Source: CAYYTU01 sp964474655 (lineage in GTDB: Bacteria > Chloroflexota > Anaerolineae > B4-G1). From it: 40,896 nt of DNA. The notes beneath the pieces were generated by a model. The model had not been told where the DNA came from, did not search any database, and was given only the letters and a program-made list of their open reading frames with translations. A program made the position numbers and the translations under genes. This document shows, piece by piece, positions 7,953-18,483 of the stretch; position 1 is the stretch's first letter; each line of letters opens with the position of its first letter. Where the stretch lies: assembly GCA_964474655.1 (NCBI GenBank), contig CAYYTU010000026.1, positions 1 through 40,896 on the forward strand, in the 5' to 3' direction.

Positions 7953-8972
7953 TCATCGAGCTCTGCCGTCGCTAGAGGCGCGAATGATCACCTCTGGCTC
8001 CAGGAGCACGTGACGATTTTCCAGGGGTTCGTCCCTCAGCAGATGTATTAACATCTGGCAGATGCGGCGCCCGATTTCGTAGATGGGCTGCCGCGCGGTG
8101 GTCAGTGGCGGGTGAGCGTGAGCGGCCAGCGGTACGTCGTCAAATCCGGTCACGGCCACCTCCTCGCCGATCGTCAGGTCCAGTCGCCGTGCCGCGCTAA
8201 TGGTGCCCGTCGCCATCAGGTCATTGCTGGCCACGATGGCCGTGGGGCGTGGATCGCGTGTCAAGAGGATTTGGGTGGCCTCGTAGCCGCTCCGTTCCGT
8301 CAGCTTGCCGGCCACGACTAGCGTCTCGTCGAAGGGGATGTCGTTGGCCGCCAGCGCATCCCGGTAGCCGTTCAAGCGGTGCTGAGCGAAGACTAAATTA
8401 TCTGGCGCGCCGATGTAGGCGATACGCCGATGGCCCAGGTCGATCAGATGCTGGGTCAGCCGACGAATCCCCGCGCCGCTGTTCACGTCCAGGTAAGGGA
8501 AATCCGTCGCCAGGTCGGAGCGCCCGAAGGCGACGAAGGGAAAGCTCTGTTCGGTCAGGTAGAGGATGCGAGGGTCCTGACGGCGGGTACGTACGACCAG
8601 CATACCGTCCACGCGCTGTTCCATCACCATACGCTCGTAGACGGCCATCTCCTCGGAGCCTGGAGCGCGGGTGGAGACGAGCAGGTCGTACTCCTGCTCG
8701 GCGGCCTCGTTGCCGATGCCGGCTAATAGCTCGCTGAAGAAGGGGTCGGAGAAGCGCGGGCCGTGCGTGGGGATGACGAAGCCGATCGTCTCGGTTCGTT
8801 GCTGCTGCAGCCGTCGCGCGATGACGTTGGGTCGATAGCCCAGCTCATCGGCCACGTGCAAGACGCGCTGACGGGTCTCATCGGCGACGTCGCCGTAACC
8901 GGCCAGGGCTCGCGAGACGGTAGCGACGGAGACATTCACCCGATCGGCGATGTCCTGTAGGGTCACAGCCAT
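7953..8972 (-). CDS. LacI-family transcriptional regulator
   Basis: The 339-aa protein has an N-terminal LacI helix-turn-helix (TLQDIADRVNVSVATVSRAL, residues 4-23), a hinge helix near 45-60 (NVIARRLQQQ) and a periplasmic-binding-protein-like sugar domain from about 62 to the end. AGGAG lies 9-10 nt before the ATG. Two perfect LacI-type operators sit in its own promoter, so it very likely represses itself and the sugar operon until its ligand appears. The effector is unknown but should be the transported glycoside or a breakdown product. Confidence 0.93.
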   Translation of the reverse strand: MAVTLQDIADRVNVSVATVSRALAGYGDVADETRQRVLHVADELGYRPNVIARRLQQQRTETIGFVIPTHGPRFSDPFFSELLAGIGNEAAEQEYDLLVSTRAPGSEEMAVYERMVMEQRVDGMLVVRTRRQDPRILYLTEQSFPFVAFGRSDLATDFPYLDVNSGAGIRRLTQHLIDLGHRRIAYIGAPDNLVFAQHRLNGYRDALAANDIPFDETLVVAGKLTERSGYEATQILLTRDPRPTAIVASNDLMATGTISAARRLDLTIGEEVAVTGFDDVPLAAHAHPPLTTARQPIYEIGRRICQMLIHLLRDEPLENRHVLLEPEVIIRASSDGRAR

Positions 8973-9008
8973 AGCTTGGGCTCCTGCGATGAAAGATGGA
9001 GGATGATC

Positions 9009-9058
9009 TAAAACGTTTTAACCGCCTTCAGTATATCCTAAAACGTTTTAGATGTCAA
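9009..9058 (-). promoter_or_regulatory. lacI-operon promoter with two LacI operators
   Basis: On the minus strand TTGACA (9053-9058) and TATACT (9030-9035) are separated by 17 bp. The 12-bp palindrome TAAAACGTTTTA lies within the spacer (9039-9050), and an identical copy lies just after the predicted start site (9009-9020). The copies are 30 bp apart, about three helical turns, so two dimers could bind the same face. The central CG and AT-rich arms are classic for LacI-family operators. Confidence 0.9.
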
Positions 9059-9113
9059 GGGTTTTTAACATTTCGCTGGCAAAATGTGTGGGAAAAGTGG
9101 TTCGAGGGGATGA

Positions 9114-10148
<1,035 letters not shown>

Positions 10149-10172
10149 AGGTGTGCGACGGATGGGAAATGG

Positions 10173-10243
10173 GGGCAAACGAAGCAGTTCCAAAGCGCCT
10201 TAGGCGCATTAGATTGCCTACAGGCGCGATTCTGTCCGTGTCA
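10173..10243. repeat. interspersed repeat, copy 1
   Basis: This 71-bp stretch is about 80 percent identical to 24131-24202, starting with the same GGGCAAACGAAGCAGT. It contains two small hairpins, GCGCC/GGCGC and GCCT/AGGC. Both copies lie just upstream of a minus-strand gene. Confidence 0.65.
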
Positions 10244-10280
10244 CGAAGCAGGGTGCTCCAATCGGGCCGACGATAAGCGC

Positions 10281-10320
10281 ATCCGAACCGCCTGTGCGGG
10301 CTGCTTCAGGCGGTTCGGAT
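10281..10320. terminator. strong hairpin between DUF4282 and queG genes
   Basis: ATCCGAACCGCCTG (10281-10294) pairs perfectly with CAGGCGGTTCGGAT (10307-10320) across a 12-nt loop. It lies downstream of the DUF4282 gene and could end its transcript, although no T-run follows on the minus strand. Confidence 0.5.
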
Positions 10321-10429
10321 GGTGTGGTTATCTATTCTTCCCAGCCGGGGGTATCTTGTCCGGGAGGAGGCGACTCGGTCGGCCCTCGGTCAGCCGGAAG
10401 ATCAGCCGGGCCACTGTGCGCGGTCGAGG

Positions 10430-10726
10430 CTACCTTCGAGCCAGCAGGTCTTTGATATCCACCAGTGTCTCGTGGATCTGGAAGGCCAGGATGAGCAGCT
10501 CTGAGTAGATGCGCACGCTCACAATCCCCAGCAGTATGATCAGCGGTCCAGTGCAGATTCCTCCGAAGACCATGCCAAAATCGTTTTCGCTGAGTCCGCC
10601 TATCAATCCTCCCAGTATCGTCCCCAGTCCGATCAGTATGCTCATCACGATTCCGATCCAAAAGAGGATCTTGATAATCACTGGGGTCAACATCTTTTTG
10701 AAGCTGAGAAAATCCTGAAGGTTCAT
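10430..10726 (-). CDS. DUF4282 small membrane protein
   Basis: The 98-aa protein has two membrane helices, at about residues 14-45 and 54-78. The pattern FLSFKKMLTP at the start and RIYSELLILAFQIHETLVDI near the end matches DUF4282 proteins as I know them. Their function is unknown. AGGAGGATCGA precedes the ATG. It is a separate unit downstream of uvrA with a 304-bp spacer. Confidence 0.8.
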   Translation of the reverse strand: MNLQDFLSFKKMLTPVIIKILFWIGIVMSILIGLGTILGGLIGGLSENDFGMVFGGICTGPLIILLGIVSVRIYSELLILAFQIHETLVDIKDLLARR

Positions 10727-10955
10727 TCGATCCTCCTATCTGTGTGATCTGTTATCCATATGAAGTGGCTGTAGAAATGACCGTATGAATTGTTCGTTTT
10801 GATCGTTAACTTTGTGCCTTTTGCCGAGAGATCTGCACTTCGCGAGGAAAGCGAGTTAAGCCTCAGAGCATCAAGGCCGGTCTGGTGGTCGATTGATCGT
10901 ACCTGTTCATCACCTCCTGTGGTTCCTCTATTGAGTCGCCCTTCCCTTCGGGGTG

Positions 10956-10984
10956 AGGATATATGCAGCTGGTCTTTTTGTCAA
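10956..10984 (-). promoter_or_regulatory. candidate promoter for the DUF4282 gene
   Basis: On the minus strand TTGACA (10979-10984) and TATCCT (10956-10961) are 17 bp apart. The transcript would have a leader of about 220 nt. The leader carries AGGAGGTG next to an ATG (10910) that opens a 15-codon ORF ending at 10863. Nothing else was recognised in the 10727-11030 spacer. Confidence 0.45.
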
Positions 10985-11030
10985 CAAGGATGGTCTGGGT
11001 TGTTCCAAACGTAGAAAGCTGGTACGGGCC

Positions 11031-14000
<2,970 letters not shown>

Positions 14001-14080
14001 AACTATCCTCTCTCTTTCTAGCTAATTTTCTAGTAGCTCAGGAAGTCCGTCGGCAAATCTAGAAATCGCGTTATCTGACT

Positions 14081-14138
14081 TTGCCACCCCATATCTGGGT
14101 TTAATTTGTCAAAATAACCCAGATGTGGGGTTGGGCAA
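14081..14138. other. long imperfect hairpin between divergent genes
   Basis: The arm at 14087-14101 (CCCCATATCTGGGTT) is complementary to 14116-14130 with one mismatch (a G-U pair in RNA). The outer arms TTGCC (14081-14085) and GGCAA (14134-14138) also pair. It lies between uvrA and the hydrolase gene and could be a regulator site or a bidirectional terminator. The rest of 14001-14381 contains the promoter below and no gene. Confidence 0.5.
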
Positions 14139-14227
14139 ATTAAGATGCCGAATTGTGTGATCCGGGACGGACTCCCTGTAGCTCTATTTCGTCACGGCAA
14201 GGCGATATTCTAACACGTTCCGCAAGT

Positions 14228-14255
14228 TGGACAAAGGAGGAGCCCTTGTTATAAT
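14228..14255 (+). promoter_or_regulatory. promoter of the metallo-hydrolase gene
   Basis: TGGACA (14228-14233) and a perfect TATAAT (14250-14255) are 16 bp apart. The start site is predicted near 14262, leaving a leader of about 120 nt before the GGAGGAG ribosome site. Confidence 0.6.
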
Positions 14256-14381
14256 GCTCCCTGCCAGCTCAGATCATTCATACATATTGTAGGAGCGTCT
14301 CTGACGGCGATTGGGGCCTCTGGAACCCTCCTACCAAACATGCCATTGTCTAATAGCTGATTTACCCGGAGGAGATCAACG

Positions 14382-15005
14382 ATGATCATTCGCAAAATCC
14401 AGGTCGGCATGACGCAGACTAATTGCTACATCGTGGGCTGCGAGGAGACGCAGCAAGGAGCTGTGATCGACCCCGGCGGTGAGGGCAAGTACGTCCTCCA
14501 GGCGATTGAGCAGAGTGGGCTCGATATCCGCTACGTGCTGATCACCCACGCTCACTTCGATCACATCGGGGCCAGCGCATCCGTGGTGGAAGCGGCCGGC
14601 GCGCAGCTGGCGCTCCATCCAGAGGATAAGCCGCTATTGGAAAGCGGCGGCGGGGCATCACGGTGGGGGGTGAGCGTTGAGCCTTGCCCCGTACCGGACG
14701 TGATGTTATCAGATGGCGATGTAATTGAGGTGGGGACACTGAGCTTCGAGGTGCTCCATACGCCGGGGCATAGTCCCGGCGGCGTGACGTTCTACGAGGC
14801 CGATCAGGGCGTGGCTTTCGACGGGGACGTGCTCTTCGAGAGTGGGGTGGGGCGCACGGACTTGCCCGGCGGGAATCGCGAGATGTTGATGCATTCGATC
14901 AAAGAGGTGCTGTTCACGCTGCCGGACGAGACGGAAATCTACTCCGGTCACGGGCCCAAGACGACGATTGGACAGGAAAAGCGGTCCAATCCCTGGGTGC
15001 GTTGA
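14382..15005 (+). CDS. metallo-beta-lactamase-fold hydrolase (glyoxalase II-like)
   Basis: The 207-aa cytoplasmic protein carries the full dinuclear metal set: H56, H58, D60, H61 (THAHFDH), H130 (HTPGHSPG), D149 (DGDVLF) and H190 (SGHGP). Size and motifs match the YcbL/glyoxalase II-like group that hydrolyses thioesters such as S-lactoylglutathione, though the substrate is unproven. CGGAGGAG precedes the ATG. It converges with the TlpA-like gene, with only 3 bp between the two ends. Confidence 0.88.
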   Translation: MIIRKIQVGMTQTNCYIVGCEETQQGAVIDPGGEGKYVLQAIEQSGLDIRYVLITHAHFDHIGASASVVEAAGAQLALHPEDKPLLESGGGASRWGVSVEPCPVPDVMLSDGDVIEVGTLSFEVLHTPGHSPGGVTFYEADQGVAFDGDVLFESGVGRTDLPGGNREMLMHSIKEVLFTLPDETEIYSGHGPKTTIGQEKRSNPWVR

Positions 15006-15008
15006 GGC

Positions 15009-15521
15009 TCACTCCTCCAGCAGCTGGCTAATCTCGCGCTGCAGATTTTCTTCTGTTTCATTGCTGTAGCCGACGTCGCTCATCAGGATCGTGCCGTCCT
15101 CGCCGATCAGATACGTGGTGGGCGTACCACTGACGCGGTAGGTTTCCATCACTTCCGAGCGTTCATCGAGCAACGTCAGCAGCATGACATCCGCCTCGTG
15201 CAGGGCCTCTCTGATTCCCTCCGGCGAGGCTCCTACACTCACGGTCACCACGGCTAAATCGTGAGCGGCGAAATTCTCTTCCATCGCTGCCAGGACCGGC
15301 AGCTCTTTCACGCAGGGCTTTCAGGTGGGATTCCAGAAATTGAGCAGAAGCGGACGCCCGTCGAAGTCGTCCAGGGTGATCGTTTTACCTTCCAGGTTGG
15401 CGAGTGCGAAGTCGGGAGCGGCGGTGCCCTTCTCCAGCGGCTTCAGGCCGACGAGGAAGGGCAGCGAGCACGTGATTGATAACGTCAAGAGGGCGGGGAA
15501 AATCGCACGGCGTAAATTCAT
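15009..15521 (-). CDS. TlpA-like thiol-disulfide oxidoreductase, candidate selenoprotein (in-frame TGA)
   Basis: Reading through one in-frame TGA (15321-15323) gives a 170-aa TlpA/AhpC-type thioredoxin-fold protein. Residues 1-26 form a signal peptide or anchor, so it acts outside the membrane. The redox motif after LLLNFWNPT reads TGA-K-P-C, so the TGA (residue 67) replaces the first Cys of CxxC; the second is C70. The frame continues cleanly with VKELPVL and the cis-Pro motif GTPTTYLIG (P134). Without the readthrough the first part is a 66-aa fragment and the second lacks the catalytic motif. A SECIS-like hairpin follows the TGA. AGGAGG precedes the ATG at 15521. It lies 29 bp after the FAH-family gene, probably in one operon. 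Alternatives are a sequencing error or a nonsense mutation of TGC/TGT. Family call is firm; selenocysteine is likely but unproven. Confidence 0.78.
15286..15323 (-). promoter_or_regulatory. candidate bacterial SECIS element
   Basis: Reading the minus strand, TGA (15323-15321) is followed 17 nt later by GCTGCC (15303-15298), a 6-nt loop GGTCCT, and the complementary GGCAGC (15291-15286). The apical loop starts 23 nt after the TGA and has G in its first two positions. As I recall them, bacterial SECIS hairpins have the loop 16-37 nt downstream and a G at the loop start, which fits. Confidence 0.55.
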
Positions 15522-15550
15522 CGTTGACCTCCTGTTTTCTGACGTATGCG

Positions 15551-16351
15551 TTAAGTGGAACTCACTACCGGGTTTGGGAGCACGCCGATGCTGTCGACGA
15601 TCACCTCAACCACATCGCCCGCGCTGAGCGGGCCTACGCCTTCCGGCGTGCCAGTCATTATCACGTCGCCCGGTTCTAGGGTCATAATGGAAGAAGCGTA
15701 AGCGATCAGGTCAGCCGGGGAGAAGACCATCTCCGACGTGCGGGCATGTTGGTGCTGCTCGCCATTGACCCGGGCCGCGACCTCGACGTCGGCCACGTCG
15801 GCCGCGCTCAGGCCGGTCACCAACCACGGTCCCAACGGGCAGAACGTATCGAAGCCCTTGGCGCGCGTCCACTGATCATCGCGGCGCTGGAGATCGCGGG
15901 CGGTGACATCGTTGCCACAAGTGGCGCCCAGAACGTGGGCCCAGGCCTCCTCGGAGCGTACGTTACGGCAGCGCCGGCCAATAACGAGCGCCAGCTCGGC
16001 CTCGTACTCCACCTGCTCCGATTGAGGGGGAAGCACGATCTCGGCCCTTGGCCCGATGACGGCGCTGGGCGGTTTGAGGAAAAGGAGCGGCTCTTCGGGG
16101 ATGTCCGCACCGTGCTCGGCGGCGTGGGCCGGATAGTTGCGCCCCACGCAGAGGATCTTGCTCGGCGCGACCGGCGCCAGCAGATCCACATCCTCCAGGG
16201 TTCCCAGCTTCTGTCCAGGCTCGCCGCCTTCAAAGGGGCTCCCGTGCCAGTGGTGGACGATTCTTTCGTCCTTTTCGTTTACAATTACAATGGCCCACTG
16301 TGGACCGGTGGTGGTGGAGATGCGTATCCAATGTTTTCGTGATTGAATCAT
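15551..16351 (-). CDS. fumarylacetoacetate hydrolase (FAH) family protein
   Basis: The 266-aa protein has a small N-terminal domain (1-60) and the FAH catalytic domain from ILCVGRNYPAHAAEHG onward. Metal-binding acids are visible in VEYEAELALVIG, with GNDVTARDLQ and the final TGTPEGVG loop. Family members hydrolyse acylpyruvates or act as oxaloacetate tautomerases or hydroxyheptadienedioate isomerases, and this one cannot be assigned further. The ribosome site is weak (AAAGG). It is transcribed towards the TlpA-like gene and diverges from the ABC exporter operon. Confidence 0.85.
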   Translation of the reverse strand: MIQSRKHWIRISTTTGPQWAIVIVNEKDERIVHHWHGSPFEGGEPGQKLGTLEDVDLLAPVAPSKILCVGRNYPAHAAEHGADIPEEPLLFLKPPSAVIGPRAEIVLPPQSEQVEYEAELALVIGRRCRNVRSEEAWAHVLGATCGNDVTARDLQRRDDQWTRAKGFDTFCPLGPWLVTGLSAADVADVEVAARVNGEQHQHARTSEMVFSPADLIAYASSIMTLEPGDVIMTGTPEGVGPLSAGDVVEVIVDSIGVLPNPVVSST

Positions 16352-16441
16352 AGAGCCTTTCGGGTCGTTTCCAGAGCTGGCGCTTTTTCCATTCCAACGA
16401 TTGATTTTAGCGCTTTGGCCTTGTTTGTCAACCCGCTCTGG

Positions 16442-16469
16442 TTGACCTTCCCTCTATGTGTGTTACAAT
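16442..16469 (+). promoter_or_regulatory. promoter of the ABC exporter operon
   Basis: TTGACC (16442-16447) and TACAAT (16464-16469) are 16 bp apart on the plus strand. The start is predicted near 16476, giving a leader of about 105 nt. Confidence 0.65.
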
Positions 16470-16502
16470 CAGTGTTGCGTAAGTGTGAGCATTCTGAGCG
16501 CG

Positions 16503-16526
16503 GGCCACCCCGTTTTGTGGGTGGCC
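16503..16526 (+). terminator. attenuator-like hairpin in the exporter leader
   Basis: GGCCACCC (16503-16510) pairs with GGGTGGCC (16519-16526) over an 8-nt loop and is followed by TTTAT. It sits between the promoter and the first exporter gene, so it may act as a conditional terminator. The T-run is short. Confidence 0.5.
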
Positions 16527-16579
16527 TTTATCGCGCTTGAAGAGCATCTGAAGTCGTTTTCTGGGTTGTAAATCTTTCG

Positions 16580-18370
16580 ATGAGTGTCAGTGAGTTTGAA
16601 GTATCGCGTGAGTGGCAATCGGACCGACGGAGCCCCGTGCGTTGGCTTCTGTCCCACGTATCGCGACACAAATTGTTTGTGATCGGCGTCTTCGTCGGCG
16701 CGTTTGGCAACGCTGCCCTAGCAGCTGCGCTACCTGTGCTGGTTGGACGAGCCTTCAACGCTGTAACGGCCTCGCCGCCCGATCTGGAGCGTTTGGGCAA
16801 CGCGGCGCTTATGCTGGCGCTCTCCCAGCTCGTCCGCGGTTTCGTCCTCCAGATGATGAGGAACTTCTGCAGCGAGGTGGTGGGGCAGCGCCTGGAGCGG
16901 GATCTCCGTGGCGAGCTCTACGCCAGTCTGATCGGCAAGAGTATGTCGTTCCACGACTTGCAGCCCACCGGCGACTTGATGGCCCGCGCCACTAACGACG
17001 TCCGCCAGATCAACCTGATGTTCAACCCGGGTTTCAATCTGGTGATCGGTTCGGCTAACTTTTTGCTGATGCCCTTGCTTGTGGCGCCTTCGATCCACCC
17101 GCAGCTTCTCCTGGCCCCGGCGCTCTACCTGGCGGCCTATGTGGTTTCGGTGTGGAATTACTTGCGCCGGCTGCGCCCAGCCGCCGAGCGCGTTCGTCGG
17201 CGCTTCGGCGAGATGAACACCACCCTGGCCGAAGCCATCGACGGCATTGAGACGGTGAAGGGCGCGGCCCAGGAGGCGTTCGAGAATAGTCGCTTCACCA
17301 AAAGGGTCAACGAGTGGCGCGATGCTTACGTGGCGCAGGGAGATCTGGAGGCGCGCTTCATCCCGCTGCTGCTGTTGGGGCTGGTGCAGGGCGGCGGTTT
17401 CTTCCACAGCCTGGCTCTCTTCCAGCGCGGCGCAATCGGCCTGGATGCTTTGATCTCATTCAACGGCTTGTTGCTTCTCTTTGGCTTTCCTACCTTTGCG
17501 GCTCAGTTCGCTTACTCGCGGGTCTCATCCGGAATGGCGAGCGTGCGGCGCATCCTGGAGCTGGTCACTTTCGAGACCGAGCTGGACCAGAACGTCGAGG
17601 GGTACGACGCTCCGATGGAGGGCGCGGTGACCTTTGAGGATGTCACCTTTTGCTACCATACTCCCGATCAGCAATGTGCCGCCGATGATGCCAGCGTGGT
17701 GTTGAGAGGGGTCAGCTTCCACGTGGAACCGGGCCAGACGGTAGCCATCGTCGGGCAGACGGGCTCTGGCAAGAGCACACTGGCCAAGCTGATCAGCCGC
17801 ATCTACGACGTCGACGGCGGGCGGGTGTTGATTGACGGCGTGGACGTGCGCGATTGGAACCTGGAGGCGCTGCGGCGGCAGATCTCCAGCATCGAGCAGG
17901 ACATCTTTCTGTTCTCACGCCCCGTTGAGGAGAATATCGCCTTCGGCTGCCCGGGGGCCGAGCGGGAGGACGTTGAGGCGGCGGCTCAAGCGGCCCAGGC
18001 CCACGAGTTTATCACCAGTTTCGAGGAGGGATACGAGACGGTCATCGGCGAACGCGGCGCGACGTTGTCCGGCGGGCAGCGACAGCGGCTGGCCATCGCC
18101 CGCGCCTTCCTGACAGAGCCGGCTATCCTGATCCTAGACGACGCGACCAGCTCCATCGACAGCGAGACGGAGGATCGCATCCAGCGGGCCATTGAGCGCG
18201 CCGCGGCCGGTCGCACGACGTTTCTCATCACCCATCGTCTCTCCCAGATCCGCTGGGCCGATCTGATCATCGTGATGCGCAAGGGGGAGGTGGCGGCGAT
18301 AGGCAGTCACGAGCAGCTGATGGAGGAATCGCCGGCCTATCGTACCATCTTTACCCGGTATGAGAAGTAG
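16580..18370 (+). CDS. ABC exporter half-transporter, degenerate-site subunit (TM287-like)
   Basis: The 596-aa protein has an N-terminal transmembrane domain with about six helices (about 30-320) and a C-terminal ATPase. It shows Walker A GQTGSGKST (392-400), Q-loop SSIEQD, signature LSGGQ (496-500), Walker B ILILDD (516-521) and switch H552. The catalytic Glu after Walker B is Asp (D521), the hallmark of the non-hydrolysing site in heterodimeric exporters. Its own signature is canonical, which would complete the active site of the partner encoded next. The ATG at 16580 has no clear ribosome site. The cargo (drug, lipid or peptide) is unknown. Confidence 0.88.
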   Translation: MSVSEFEVSREWQSDRRSPVRWLLSHVSRHKLFVIGVFVGAFGNAALAAALPVLVGRAFNAVTASPPDLERLGNAALMLALSQLVRGFVLQMMRNFCSEVVGQRLERDLRGELYASLIGKSMSFHDLQPTGDLMARATNDVRQINLMFNPGFNLVIGSANFLLMPLLVAPSIHPQLLLAPALYLAAYVVSVWNYLRRLRPAAERVRRRFGEMNTTLAEAIDGIETVKGAAQEAFENSRFTKRVNEWRDAYVAQGDLEARFIPLLLLGLVQGGGFFHSLALFQRGAIGLDALISFNGLLLLFGFPTFAAQFAYSRVSSGMASVRRILELVTFETELDQNVEGYDAPMEGAVTFEDVTFCYHTPDQQCAADDASVVLRGVSFHVEPGQTVAIVGQTGSGKSTLAKLISRIYDVDGGRVLIDGVDVRDWNLEALRRQISSIEQDIFLFSRPVEENIAFGCPGAEREDVEAAAQAAQAHEFITSFEEGYETVIGERGATLSGGQRQRLAIARAFLTEPAILILDDATSSIDSETEDRIQRAIERAAAGRTTFLITHRLSQIRWADLIIVMRKGEVAAIGSHEQLMEESPAYRTIFTRYEK

Positions 18371-18406
18371 ACGGAGTATAGAGGGAGTAAACACGCACGA
18401 GGGTGT

Positions 18407-18483
18407 CTCCCTACTCCCTACTCCCTACTTCCTACTTCCTACTTCCTACTTCCTACTTCTTATTGACTACTGACTACCAACTA
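18407..18483. repeat. array of eleven 7-bp units ending at a start codon
   Basis: Units read CTCCCTA x3, CTTCCTA x4, CTTCTTA, TTGACTA, CTGACTA and CCAACTA without interruption. The last base is the A of the next gene's ATG. It is pyrimidine-rich, so the downstream gene has no Shine-Dalgarno. Heptamer arrays of this type could vary in length by slippage. Confidence 0.85.

Noticed and set aside
6446..7975. 509-codon open frame on the plus strand
   Set aside because: It lies entirely opposite the binding-lipoprotein gene, has no domain-like pattern and is His/Leu/Gly-rich as expected for antisense of GC-rich coding DNA.
18407..18483. CRISPR or tRNA-like repeat
   Set aside because: Units are 7 bp with no spacers; it is a simple tandem repeat.
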